In this document: piece after piece, positions 52,236 to 62,163 of the stretch
Layout: each line of letters opens with the position of its first letter
Position numbering within the stretch: position 1 is the stretch's first letter
Assembly: GCA_949358305.1 (NCBI GenBank)
Contig: OX442314.1
Span: forward strand, 17,787,060 to 17,851,059
From: Strigamia acuminata
Lineage: Eukaryota; Arthropoda; Chilopoda; Geophilomorpha; Linotaeniidae
Direction of reading: 5' to 3'
Length of the DNA: 64,000 nucleotides
Notes under the pieces: model-generated
Told to the model about the DNA's origin: nothing
Databases searched by the model: none
Seen by the model: the letters and a program-made list of their open reading frames with translations, nothing else
Translations under genes and position numbers: made by a program

Positions 52236-53400
52236 GTTCGTAGCCACTCAAAATGGTTGAGGAAAATTCATGCGTTATATTATCAATTGGTTTGTTATAA
52301 TGATTGTGAAACGTTCTTGCTGTGGACCAATCCGCAGCTTTCATAATATGAGAGAGATGTAAACCTTTACTGAATGCAAAAGAGGTCGAAGCTGCTCTTG
52401 TGGAATGCGCTTTAAAAATAGAAGTGTCTATTCCTGCATTAGTAAGAATTGTTTTCACCCATCTAGCGATGGTACTGATGGAGACTGGTTGAAAGGGTTG
52501 AGATGAAGAAAGAAAAAACTGTTTATGATGGCCCCTGAATGGTGTTGAAAATTTCAAGTAAAATTTTACTGCTGAAACAGGACATAAATCAGTATCCGTG
52601 AAAGAATTGACTACAAAAGGTGCCTGGGACCCAGATTTTCGGGTCTTAAGTAAAGGAATGCTACATGAGTTTTCATAAAATGTTATCTCGGAAGATAAGG
52701 CACATAAATCAGAAGATCTACTCGCAAGACAGAGTGCTAGAATGCCTATTGTTTTGAGATTCACAGCTAATTTTGGGGATGACTGATTTAAGGAAATGCT
52801 TTTTAAATAGATTAGAACTGGGCCTACATGCCAGATGTGGGAGTATCTTGGTTTAGGGGGTTTTGAAAGAAAAATACCCTTCATTACTCGATGTATTAAA
52901 GGATGGGTTCCTAAAGCTTCATGCCCACTCACACAGAGTGTCTGAGAAATTGCTGATCTGTAGCAGTTTATGGTATTATAAGCCAAGCCAGAAATAGAAA
53001 GAGTACTAAGAAAATTAGCTAGTTGGAAGTGAGATGGCGAAAAAGGGTTAACATGTTTTTTCTGAGCCCATTCGCACCAGCTTCTCCAGTAACGTTCATA
53101 GTTTTTAGCTGATGATTTTTTCCAGGAAGATCCCACCAACCTGGAAGCCTCTTCTGAAAGTCCCTCGTTTCTAAGCTTGGTGAGGAGAGTTTCCATGCAG
53201 CTAGAAGTAGTGATTGATTCAGAATCAGAGGGTGAGATTCTCCCTTTGGATTGAGTATCAATTGAGGGTGGTTCGGTAGCAGACAGGGAATGTCTGTCGA
53301 CAGCTTCCAAAGCATAGGGAACCATGGTTGGGCGGTCCAGACTGGGGCAATCAACACCAATTCCTGTGTGAAGGAAGCATATTTCAGTCGTTGAATGCAA
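52228..53400 (-). CDS. tyrosine recombinase (integrase) of the DIRS element
   Basis: This 390-codon frame encodes the enzyme that integrates the circular DIRS cDNA by site-specific recombination in the nucleus. Residues about 85-180 form the SAM-like DNA-binding core domain (KNYERYWRSW start) and 215-375 the catalytic domain. The catalytic set is visible: Arg228 in ASRSSDL, His332 and Arg335 in AHSTRAASTS, Trp358 in the His/Trp position (AADW), and nucleophile Tyr368 in HYNKPI. Length is normal for the family. The frame overlaps the 3' end of the RT frame by 382 nt in a different phase, so the first 80 or so residues are double-coded. The ATG at 53400 is the first in frame, but the true start could be nearer the core domain or depend on splicing. 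The stop sits within the ICR. Confidence 0.95.
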   Translation of the reverse strand: MHSTTEICFLHTGIGVDCPSLDRPTMVPYALEAVDRHSLSATEPPSIDTQSKGRISPSDSESITTSSCMETLLTKLRNEGLSEEASRLVGSSWKKSSAKNYERYWRSWCEWAQKKHVNPFSPSHFQLANFLSTLSISGLAYNTINCYRSAISQTLCVSGHEALGTHPLIHRVMKGIFLSKPPKPRYSHIWHVGPVLIYLKSISLNQSSPKLAVNLKTIGILALCLASRSSDLCALSSEITFYENSCSIPLLKTRKSGSQAPFVVNSFTDTDLCPVSAVKFYLKFSTPFRGHHKQFFLSSSQPFQPVSISTIARWVKTILTNAGIDTSIFKAHSTRAASTSFAFSKGLHLSHIMKAADWSTARTFHNHYNKPIDNITHEFSSTILSGYEQP

Positions 53401-55417
53401 GCAGGAATAAGTGCAAATGGGGGAAAAGCATATGGAATTCCAGAACCCCAGTTTTGGATTAGAGCATCAAAAGCCTTTGCTGAAGGATCTGGCTTCCAAC
53501 TGTAATAAGGTGAAAGCTGAAAATTATGATTAGAGGCGAATAAATCGATACAAAATGGACCCCACAGGTTGGAAATAAGGTTAAAGACCTCTTGATCTAA
53601 TTTCCAATCACCCGAATCAAACAGACTACCTCGTGAAGCTGCGTCTGCCAAACAGTTATCTGTACCTGGGATGTGTTCCGCTAAAATTGTTAAGTTTCTG
53701 TCCATTGCCCAAGACCACAAGTCCTGAGCTACCGCAGTTAATTCTGATGATCGTGGGCTACCGAGATTATTTATTGCTGCTATGGCTGATGTATTATCCA
53801 TTTTAATTCGAATGGACACTCCTGACTGGTCCCTAGCTAAAGCTTTTAGTGCCCAGAAAGCTGCTACAAGCTCAAGAACGTTGATATGTTTAGAAAGGTA
53901 AACTCCTGTCCATACACCTCCAATGCTTGTGTTTCCCGAAACTGCACCCCATCCTGTGGATGAAGCATCCGACTCTAAAGTTAGAACAACTGGTTTTGGA
54001 ATAAGAGATCTACCTTTGCATGAATTCAAATTTCTAATCCACCATCTTAATTCGTTACGGGATTCTTTGTTAAGATAGCATTCAGATTCATACGAACCCT
54101 TACGTAAGAAACGCGTCTTTAGTTGCTGAAGTCCTCGATAATGCAAAGGTGCAGAGGAAATCGCCAGAGCGGTGGCATTCAGTTTGCCAATAACTGAAGC
54201 TACTTCTCGAACAGACACTTTTTGTTTGTTAAGTAAATTCTTAATGGAAATCTGAATTCCTTTAGCCCTCTCCTCGGGTAAGGATACTAACATTTTGACT
54301 GAATCTATTTCAAAACCCAAAAAAATTAATTTTGTAGTAGGCTCTAAGATTGATTTTTTATTATTAACTATAAAACCTAAATTTTGAATTAAGGAAATGA
54401 AAAAATCTCTTTGTTTAATCAAAAGCTCTCTGTTTTCAGATGTAAAAAACCAATCATCTATAAAAACTGCAAGAAGAACATTCAATGACCTTAAAAATGA
54501 TGCTATTATTCGACATATCTTTGTGAAAATGTATGGGGCCGGACCTAAACCAAAGGGTAATACACCCAGTTCATAGAGGACTCCTTTCCAAATAAACCTA
54601 AGAAATTTTCTAAAATTCTTATCAATGGCCACTGAAAAATAGGCATCAGATAAATCAATTTTTATCATAAAATAATTCGGTTCAATAAGACTCAGTGCTG
54701 TGTGGATTCCTTCCATTTTAAAATGATGAAAGGTAATATGTTCATTTAATGGCTTTAAATTTAGAATTGGTCGGAAACCTCCATCCTTTTTTGGAACTAA
54801 AAACAAAAAACTAATAATCTGATCTGGTCTGTGGTTAACGGCATAAGCTGCACCTTTTCTAACCATATTTTTAACTTCCTCATCAATCAATAATGTTGCT
54901 TCCTCTGAAAAAACCGGATGAGTGAAAGGGGACTGAATGGGATGAGATTCAAAATCAATCTGATATCCTTTAACTGTAGATAGGACCCAGGGATCACTAG
55001 TTAATTTCTTCCAATTGTGGATGCACAGAGGTAACCGGCTCGAACGAGCCGAAGATTGTGTAAATGGTATTTCAATAAAGGCTGATGAACTGGACCCCCC
55101 TGATTCGTAAATAAGAGGAGAAGATTCATGCATGTGTAAATTCGACTCCTCACCCGATTTGTTATTTTTTGAATGATCTTTGGTGTATCCGCCACGCCCT
55201 CGTGTAAAAGGTTTCTTGTAAAAAGGCTTGGGACGACCGTCGGTTCCTTGGGTGTTACTTCTAGCCTGAAAATTCGTTTTCTGTTGATAACTTTGGTGCT
55301 TGTTGTCCCTGAAGTTTTGTTGGTATGGGTGTGATCGAAAATGTGACCCTCCACCTCTGTTGCCGCCAGATCGCGTTCTTGCTTTGTCCAGGGCAAAAAA
55401 CTCGTCAGATTGTTTTT
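53019..55417 (-). CDS. RT / RNase H / methyltransferase-like polyprotein (exon 3)
   Basis: This copies the element RNA into DNA. The first ATG is at 55133, but the frame is open up to the acceptor at 55418, adding about 94 basic, Gly/Arg/Gln-rich residues like a nucleic-acid-binding Gag tail. Numbering from that ATG: the reverse transcriptase spans about 75-280, with KIDLSDAY (Asp160) and the FIDD box (Asp226, Asp227). RNase H spans about 385-500, with Asp389, Glu421, Asp446 and Asp497. The DIRS-specific DAM-like methyltransferase region spans about 525-610, with CIDLFAS, FDAL and AFPPF in place of a DPPY motif. No protease or DDE integrase is present, as expected for this group. All polymerase residues are intact. 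Confidence 0.95.
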
Positions 55418-55485
55418 CTGAAACAAACGGAAATTTGTAATAGTTTAGATAATATTCTCTGTTTCAGGCACATTATTATAGTTAC
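55418..55485 (-). other. predicted 68-nt intron 2 of the DIRS element
   Basis: On the - strand the donor is A/GTAACT (from 55485) and the acceptor TTTGTTTCAG ends at 55418. Removing it joins Gag exon 2 (phase 1) to the RT frame with no stop, and bypasses the TAA that would otherwise end the Gag frame at 55445. It is inferred from sequence only; a downstream GTGCCT donor is possible but leaves the wrong phase for RT. Confidence 0.6.
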
Positions 55486-56209
55486 TAAAGTATTCGGCGA
55501 ACTTGTTTTCAAACAAGAATTCGTGATGGCTATGCCGGAAAGACTTTGAAATGTTGGTATTACGTCCCGCTAGCGCGTTCACAACATTAAATCGTCTCTC
55601 GTCATTTACTTTTGATGACAGACTACTAACTTGTAGTAGGATTGCCTGCATAGCTGTTAATGCTTCAGACTTTGACAGAGGGTTATTGGCAAATTCCCTG
55701 TCAAAAACCTTGGCTGCAACTGCACCAATGCGTAGGATTGAGGAACCAATCTCTTTAAATACTTTCTCTCGGGCTGCAGAGTAGGAAGTCTTCCTGGAGT
55801 TTACGTATGCTTCCACATCGGGGTCCATTTTTGTCATTCTTAGGGCCGGGACCTGATGAGTCGGGCAAGGGAAGATCTTGGCCAGCTTAATTCGTAAAGT
55901 TTTACTAGGTCGTACTGTTAATTGTTTCTCAATCTGATTAGCGGATTCCTTAGCTAGAAATGGAATCTCCTCCTCGGATCCCCATTCGGATCCGTCCGAG
56001 TCCCCCTCTTGACTAGGAGACAAAAAACGTATCTCACTCGATCCATTTTCGACACGATCGTACGGTTTGCGTCGGCAGGGAGAACCAAATTCTTCACGGG
56101 AGCGGTCCCAATCGGTTTCCATATAGTTGCGTCCACAACCTCGCCCCTCGTGGTGCTTTTGACCATCGTAATAAGCTCCCGAATCATTGAAATCGAATGA
56201 TCGACGAGA
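55486..56209 (-). CDS. Gag-like protein, exon 2 of the DIRS element
   Basis: The open frame encodes 241 codons plus one base. It begins with a short Ser/Arg/Gly-rich stretch and an acidic segment (SDGSEWGSEEEIPFL), then a helical region of about 130 residues with CPTHQVPAL and a long amphipathic part, the pattern seen in DIRS Gag-like proteins that package the RNA. Without splicing on the left, the frame has an ATG at 56122 and ends at a TAA at 55445. With the two predicted introns it is continuous with exon 1 and the RT frame, giving about 1257 codons in total. Assignment as Gag rests on position and general character, since these proteins are poorly conserved. Confidence 0.75.
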
Positions 56210-56276
56210 CTAAAAATAAAAAATCTTGCATATAGTATAAGTGGTTTCAGCCCACAACATAATGTGAAATACTTAC
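56210..56276 (-). other. predicted 67-nt intron 1 of the DIRS element
   Basis: The donor AAC/GTAAGT (from 56276) is a near-perfect match to the metazoan consensus, and the acceptor TTTTTATTTTTAG ends at 56210. The intron is phase 0: exon 1 contributes 217 whole codons and exon 2 resumes on a codon boundary at 56209. Read through, the frame stops at 56247. Confidence 0.75.
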
Positions 56277-56927
56277 GTTTTCCTGACTGAGATCGCTTCT
56301 CTTGTCCGCGATGGACCATGAGCCATGCTGATCTCTGACAAACTTCCCGCGCAATGGGGAAATTCCATCATAGTCTGGAAGATCATAATGAACAGAATTG
56401 ATATTTCTATCACCGCTCCACCTGTCTTTGCTAGAGCAGGGCATTTGCGAGAAATCAATCAAATCATTTTGGGTAGAAAAAAGGGAGTCAGGCAGTCCTT
56501 TAGCTTTTGCCGCCTCATGTCTCAGATTGTCAAAATATTCCCTGGAGATGGTTATATTACTATCCACCTCTCTGTCCGATTCCTCTGTAGAGCTGTTATG
56601 GTCTGCTGGATTGATCTGAATGTTTCCCTCATCGTGGCCGTCATTTTCCTCGCCCGCTGCAGACTTGTCGGTAACATGGAGTTCGGCGGAGGTAACTGCC
56701 GCAACTTCGGTCACGGATTTTTTGCGTCCGGAACGTGTTCGTGACGAAATGATTTCAGCACGCGGATGCGATGTTACCAAATTGTTGATGATATGCCCAC
56801 GCGACGTTTTGGGAACATCAATGGCCGCCTCGATTCTGGTTCCTCCGCGTGGTCGGGTAATTGGTGGTGTGCTTTTCGAAGCATCGTTACCCATTTTCCT
56901 TCTTCTTACGATAGCTGCTTCTGCCAT
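56277..56927 (-). CDS. Gag-like protein N-terminal part, exon 1 of the DIRS element
   Basis: Starts at the ATG at 56927 (MAEAAIVRRRKMGNDASKS), 100 bp inside the right ITR, and is the first ATG of the element on its coding strand. It encodes 217 hydrophilic residues: a basic N-terminus with RTRSGRKKS, which could be nuclear-localising, followed by an acidic stretch (EENDGHDEGN). It has no recognised fold and appears disordered. Unspliced, it would add nine residues and stop at 56247. Confidence 0.75.
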
Positions 56928-57027
56928 GTGACGAATTAGTTCAAAAGCAATGAAGAAATTACCAAATTTAAGTGATAATTTAAATAAAAGTCGGAGACTT
57001 AAAAAACGTGTACTGACCAGTGGTCAG
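56928..57027 (-). promoter_or_regulatory. 5' leader of the DIRS element with 19-bp palindrome
   Basis: This 100-bp leader lies between the ITR and the first ATG. Next to the ITR (57011-57029) is TACTGACCAGTGGTCAGTA, two perfect 9-bp arms around one base. TGGTCAGTA recurs inside the ITR at 57043. It is a plausible binding site for a recombinase or regulator; no TATA box was obvious. Confidence 0.4.
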
Positions 57028-57160
57028 TAAAAATTGGACTGGTGGTCAGTAGTGGCAGTAGCCCTATTATCGGGCACGCCACCTGACGGTTTTTTTCTTT
57101 AAAAGTACTGATTTTGGTACATTAAATTGGACAAGCCATAAGTAACATCATTTATTTGTT
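57028..57160 (+). repeat. inverted terminal repeat at the 5' end of the DIRS element
   Basis: The 133-bp partner of 51760-51892 with one mismatch. The extra 15 bp outside it (57161-57175, GATGTTATACAATAG) are unique to this end and are found again, inverted, in the ICR. Confidence 0.97.
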
Positions 57161-57170
57161 GATGTTATAC

Positions 57171-57175
57171 AATAG
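57171..57175 (+). other. terminal AATAG, right (presumed crossover site)
   Basis: This direct copy of the left terminal AATAG would be reduced to one copy in the empty site. Confidence 0.7.
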
Positions 57176-60100
57176 AAAGATTATATCCTAAATTAAACGG
57201 TAGAACTCTAAACGGATTACATTTATTTAAAGTTTAGTCTAGGGTGCTGTGAAGAAGCTGTGATTTGTCGGTTCATTTTTTTTAAGGTCCATTAAAAGAA
57301 ATTTGTTGCTCAATTCAAAGGAGCCATGCGTTCACTTAAGAATTCTTGCAATAACAGTGCATGATCAAAAGGTTAAGGTTTATTATAAGTGTAAAATGGG
57401 AATGTAATGTGTCTACGTAGGCAAAGTCGTTTTATTCGTCCCTTTGAGGCCTCATTCTTTCAACAAATCTAAGTGCACACGGGACAAAATTAATTTTTTT
57501 CATCTTTTCTTTTTTAAAACAAATAATGTCAAACTAAAAGCTTTTGGAACGTATTTTTTATCCCGCAAGTTTTTATTTTTTATTTACGGGTTAAACCAGA
57601 TGGCGATACTGTAAGAAATCTGATTTAAACTGACAATAATTTAGTTGGCATTGTATTACGTTTAGACGTGATAATAATACTAAAGTTAAAGTGTGGAAAA
57701 AACGGATTAGATAGAAGAAGAAAAATCTAATGAAGATACAAAAAGTGAATCGATGGCTGTGCTGCTGATCTCTGTAAATAGCGTCATAATTTTTGTTGGG
57801 AATGACGTAACTAAAAAAAAGGGGATGGGGAGGAGGGGAGAAAGGGCCATAGTTGAGATCTGTTGGTTATGGAGTTTATGGAGCGTTTTGCTGACATAGG
57901 AGTATTATAAATGAAAGAAAAATAACAAAGTGGATGTGAGGGTGCGAAAGTGGTGTGCGGTGATTGGTGATGTAGATCAGTCGTTGGTGAGGTCAGTCTC
58001 TGGTGGAAGCGTACGGCGTGGCGTAGGGTTGGAGAGTTGAGTGTTTGCACTTCGATTTATTGCAGCCATTTGTCATTTTTATGGCTGGTTGCTGTGTTGT
58101 ACAAGGTTAAAGTAAAACCCTGGACTGTGGAAGAAAAATCTCTTTTGACAAGGTGTTTGCACTAGGTAAATACCGAGTCCTGCAATTCATCTGTCTCTTG
58201 GATGGTGATGGTCTTTGCTCGATCTTTGGTCACGGGGATTTTTTCGTTTACCTTGTCGCACTCTTGACCGATTTTCGGTTTAGTGGATTTGCTGAGTTGG
58301 CAGACGTGGGATTTTGATTCTATACGAATGAAATATTAGCAGCGAAGTCTTGGAATCGAGAACGAGGGCAAAAATAGCAAAATACTGAATTTTTAATAAT
58401 AAAACTAGACAAACAATACTAGCAAATCCTTTTAAAAACAACCCAAAGTGCTCTTCATCTTCGGTGGTTTAAGTCTTGACAGTTTCTACACTTTTTTTCC
58501 AAATTCGAAACTGATAAAACACAAGCCAAAATTGCTATTTCGGTCGGAAATTTTGGAAAAATCAATACCTGGGCTATTGGTAGGTTATTACCACAAATAA
58601 CTTGTGGTCCATTTATCTTTGGGCGTTTTTATTGGCCGGAAGTGGACGATTTCAATGAATTTTGAATATGTGCATTTAACTGGTTTGATTGTTGCTTGGC
58701 CTAAGTTTACAGTTTGCCGTAGGATTGAATGAAGTTGAACGATTTTGTTCCCTAGACCCAAAAGCTTGATCAATCATTGTCAAACGCAATCAGGGATCAA
58801 TGGAGCAACCTTCATCTTGATGGTTTCCTGCGTAGCATCACCTTGGTGGCTTTTCAGCTGATTTCATTTCCACACTCCCCCATCTTATCACTTCTCAAAC
58901 ATCATCTCACGACTGATTGGAATTAGTGGATTATTTTCTTTAGCGGTCAATTCAAGCTGAAACGTAATGCAATCAGTAATGCTATTATCCGCCCCGTGTT
59001 TAAAAAGAAAAAAAAAGTATATTATATTTTTTATGGCTTCATTATCTGAGGAATAATGCATTTTTATCTGTGTGACAAGTTGATTTATGGGGTCAGATTT
59101 AGAATGAAAGTGGAAATTGTCATTGATCTAAAAGATATTCGTGTGATTTGTAGTGTCGTTTGAATAAAATGTGTGACGTCTTAATCCGTGTATGTTATAA
59201 GGAGTAGAGAGCAAAGGCAACGCCCTGATTATGCTACAGGCCAGTGCTCTTTGCATCTCTTTGATGGAGATAGCGGCAGTGTAATTAGCGACCTGCTTCC
59301 CCAGTGAGTTTAGAGATGAGTTCTTGGTCCGGTTGTTTCTGTATGTTAATGCGTTTCGCAGCAAGTAGTCTTGGTTTTCATTAGTCCATTTACTTTACCT
59401 AACTGGGACTCAGTTGGGAAATTAAATCAGGTCTTACTTGTTTGTTGTTGCTCGATTTTTAACAAGTTCTTCTTGCAAAGTGCGTCCGGGTTTTCTTGTT
59501 TTAAAAGTAATTATTTTTGCAAAGTTAGTTTTGGTGGATATTTTTATTTTGTTTCTTTGATTGATGAAAGGAAATAAAGAGATTTGTTGGGGATGGATTG
59601 AAGGGTAGAACGCTATCTATTTTTTTCAGCCTGTATGGATTATTCTATTTATTCAAGTCTTGAGAGATTGGTTTTCTAAAAATACACTATTGGGGATTAT
59701 TTCTAAAAGCTTTTTCAGTTTTAGTCTTGATTTGCAACGTGAAAATGGATTTCGTAATTACACATGGACGTGAGAGCTGGAATATAAATGGTACTGCAAA
59801 CGAGGCTAAGTTGAGAGACACTGTCAAGGAGCTTTTAAAAATTAATTATAGTCACGTTGTTTACTTACGTTTGATGAAGTTTTAATCAGAATGAACGGTG
59901 GTGTGCTTGTTTATATGGCGACAGAAGAGAGATTGGATTTATTTAATTAAATAAATTTATTGTGACGAAAATCAAGCAAAAATATTACCATCCATTTTAA
60001 ATTGTCACACTTTACTCTATTTGCGAAACGAAATTTCATTAATACATTCATACCACATTCGAGATATTCGTAATGGCATTTGCACGAATGCTGCATGGAG

Positions 60101-61136
60101 AATTTTTTTCGGTGTTAATAAAAATTGAATTGAAATGATGAAATCACGTGTGGATTTTTTTTTAGTGTGTTCAAAGAAGCAGCGAAGCAAACCCGAATTA
60201 AGTAAAAAACAGGAAGTGGTGTGATGTATGATAAAGAACTCATCTTTAGTTGAAATTCGGTTTTTTCCATGTAAAAAGGGAATAAGGAAAGAAGCTGTTT
60301 GATTGAGTATTTAAAATTTTCTTGTATTTGAACAATCAATCACAATCTCGCTTTTGTTTAGCGATAAGATTTCGACGTTTGTTTTTGGTTTGATTGCTGA
60401 ACAGAAAGAAAGATTTCTGCTTAAATTCGATTTGATTGGTCCAAATTGAATGAAAGCAGGATTTGAATTGAATTTCTAGAAGAATCAACAGTAGAGAAAT
60501 TATAAGCCAGCCACCAGAAGCAAACTACATTCCCGAGTATGCCAGTTTTTGCCAGTTTCGTTTTCTGGTTAACTTGAAATGTAGTCCTGTGTCTGTTGGT
60601 GCAGTGTGGCTTTGTTTTTTTTTCTTTTTCTACCGTGTTTGTTGTGTTGGATGGTTTTGGGGTCTTGGTTTTTGGGGCGTCTGTGCGTTGTGTGTGCTTA
60701 TTGCTGCTCGGGTGGAGTTGGTAACTTGAGTTTGCTCGTATGGGTTTTGTTTGTAGTGGCTTGTATCGGTTATTGGTGGTGGGTTAATTTTTTTGGAGTT
60801 GATACAGAGGTATGTTTGTTGTGCTGGTCAGTAGTTACAGTTTAGTTGGTGTGGTGGGTGGTTAGTGGTTTGTGTGTGGGGGGCGGTCTTGTTTGGTTTG
60901 TGTGGTTTCTAGTTAAAGGTTTGTCTGTTGTTGGTTATCTGTAGGTACGGTGCTGTGCCTGTCGTCGCGTTGGGTTTGGATGTTCGGAAAAGGTCAAGTA
61001 AGGTGGTGTTCGTGTTTGATTTGTCTGCTTTTGTGGGTTTGTTTACTTGGCATTTTCTCAGCAGCTGGAGCTGATTTGTGACGACCTGCTTTATTTTTGA
61101 GTTGTGGTTGCTACTATTCGTTGGATCGCATTGCAA
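57176..61136. other. intron between DIRS element and recombinase fossil
   Basis: AT-rich intron with no supported gene. AACCAGATGGCGA at 57594-57606 resembles a CTCF core. From about 60540 to 61090 the + strand is nearly C-poor and strongly G/T-rich, which explains the Trp/Cys/Val-rich open frame there. Confidence 0.5.
60540..61090 (+). other. G/T-rich low-complexity tract
   Basis: Long stretches consist almost only of G and T (GTTGTGTTGGATGGTTTTGG and the like). It has no clear repeat unit. It borders the recombinase fossil and may be part of the same decayed insertion. Confidence 0.5.
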
Positions 61137-61529
61137 TTATATTTGTGCCGTTCAAAGACCATGGAATTTGTTCTTTTCAAGATGCTTGTTTGTTGGATTT
61201 TGTAGAATATTAGAAACATACCAAGTCTATCGGGAAAGGACAAAGTTTGTTCCTAAACCGAACTCGATGGACAAACTCGGGCAATGGATAAAAAAGTTTT
61301 TGTTGAAAATTGGAGTTGATATGAGCTCGTTTGGACCATATTCGACGCGAACAGCCTCCACAAGTACAGCGTCAAACCAGTTTCAGTGCTAGCAATTCTG
61401 ACAGCTGCAGGTTGGACTGCAGAAAAAACATTTGCTAAGTTCTGTAACAAGCCTATTGTGAATCCCGATGCTTTCCAGACGGTGGTGCTTTTCTGCAACG
61501 CGTGGTCAGCATCGCCAACGCTAACTTGA
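61137..61529 (+). pseudogene. decayed tyrosine recombinase (DIRS- or Crypton-like)
   Basis: The first frame (to 61392) contains LGQWIKKFLLKIGVDMSSF and then YSTRTASTS, which align with the catalytic domain of the intact recombinase at 52228-53400 (ARWVKTILTNAGIDTSIF, HSTRAASTS). Around 61370 the reading moves to another frame and continues with VLAILTAAGWTAEKTF and CNKPI, matching the recombinase Trp box and active-site region. The HxxR histidine is Tyr and the nucleophile tyrosine is Cys, so the protein would be dead even without the frameshift. Only about the last 120 residues remain. It lies on the + strand, opposite to the intact element, and is too diverged to be its copy. Confidence 0.8.
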
Positions 61530-62163
61530 GATTGGGGTAGGAAGTTGGTGTATAAACTTGCTCAATAATGTGTAAACAAGAATTTTAGAAAGTTCCGTTA
61601 TAAAAATTAAAAATAAAAAAACAGTTGGTGTGTGTTAGTTGGTTTTTATTTCAGGAAATAACGTTTTTTACGTCTTATTTTTCTTTAAGTTACTCCATTT
61701 ATTTTGCTTGTTTTTAAGCAAGAGGTTGTGTCACTTATTTTCCTTAATTTATGTTAGGCAACAATGATACGATCGGAGCATGCTCGGTTGAAGAATTATT
61801 CTTATCGCAGTTGCGCACAATTCTGCGCGTTAGTAATGTTAATATTTAATTTTATTTAGGAGCATTCAATGATAAGTCATTTATTTTACTTGTTTATTCA
61901 TGTAAGCAAACTTTTAGTATTTGCTTAACCAATTTGAACGCGATAAATTGCTAAATAATTTGTCTAATTTGCTGATTACAATTTTTCAACTCACGCGGAA
62001 ACTTCTTTAATGTTACGATTTGTTTACGCCCTATAAAATAGACTAAAGAAGGATAGAAATAAAATAAAAGCTTGCTGGCCTAAATGAGGATAACTAGGGC
62101 ACAACCTAAAGCTCTGAAGTCTTTTCTTTAGCCAGAGAGATTACTGAGTTTGAATGTAATCTC

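Larger units (their letters stand above)
51712..57175 (-). mobile_element. complete DIRS-type tyrosine-recombinase retrotransposon
   Basis: The 5464-bp element has every structural mark of the DIRS group: inverted terminal repeats (51760-51892, 57028-57160), an internal complementary region (52131-52235) matching both outer ends, a Gag-like frame, RT/RNase H/methyltransferase-like domains and an overlapping tyrosine recombinase. DIRS elements reverse transcribe to a circular DNA that the recombinase integrates, so there is no integrase of the DDE type and no target duplication; none is seen here. Coding runs on the - strand, antisense to the host gene. The ITRs differ at one base, the ICR matches perfectly and all catalytic motifs are present, so the copy is young and may still be active. 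The two internal introns are inferred. Confidence 0.97.

Noticed and set aside
55001-55426. 141-codon - strand frame in the DIRS element
   Set aside because: It overlaps the upstream extension of the RT frame in another phase; the RT-frame reading is Gly/Arg-rich like a Gag tail and connects correctly through the predicted intron.
55954-56319. 121-codon - strand frame in the DIRS element
   Set aside because: It reads through predicted intron 1 and across Gag exon 2 in the wrong phase.
56325-56931. Several + strand frames of 73-139 codons
   Set aside because: These are antisense shadows of Gag exon 1.
60606-60845. 79-codon hydrophobic open frame
   Set aside because: It is the translation of a G/T-rich low-complexity tract (Trp, Cys, Val, Leu), with no domain and no splice context.
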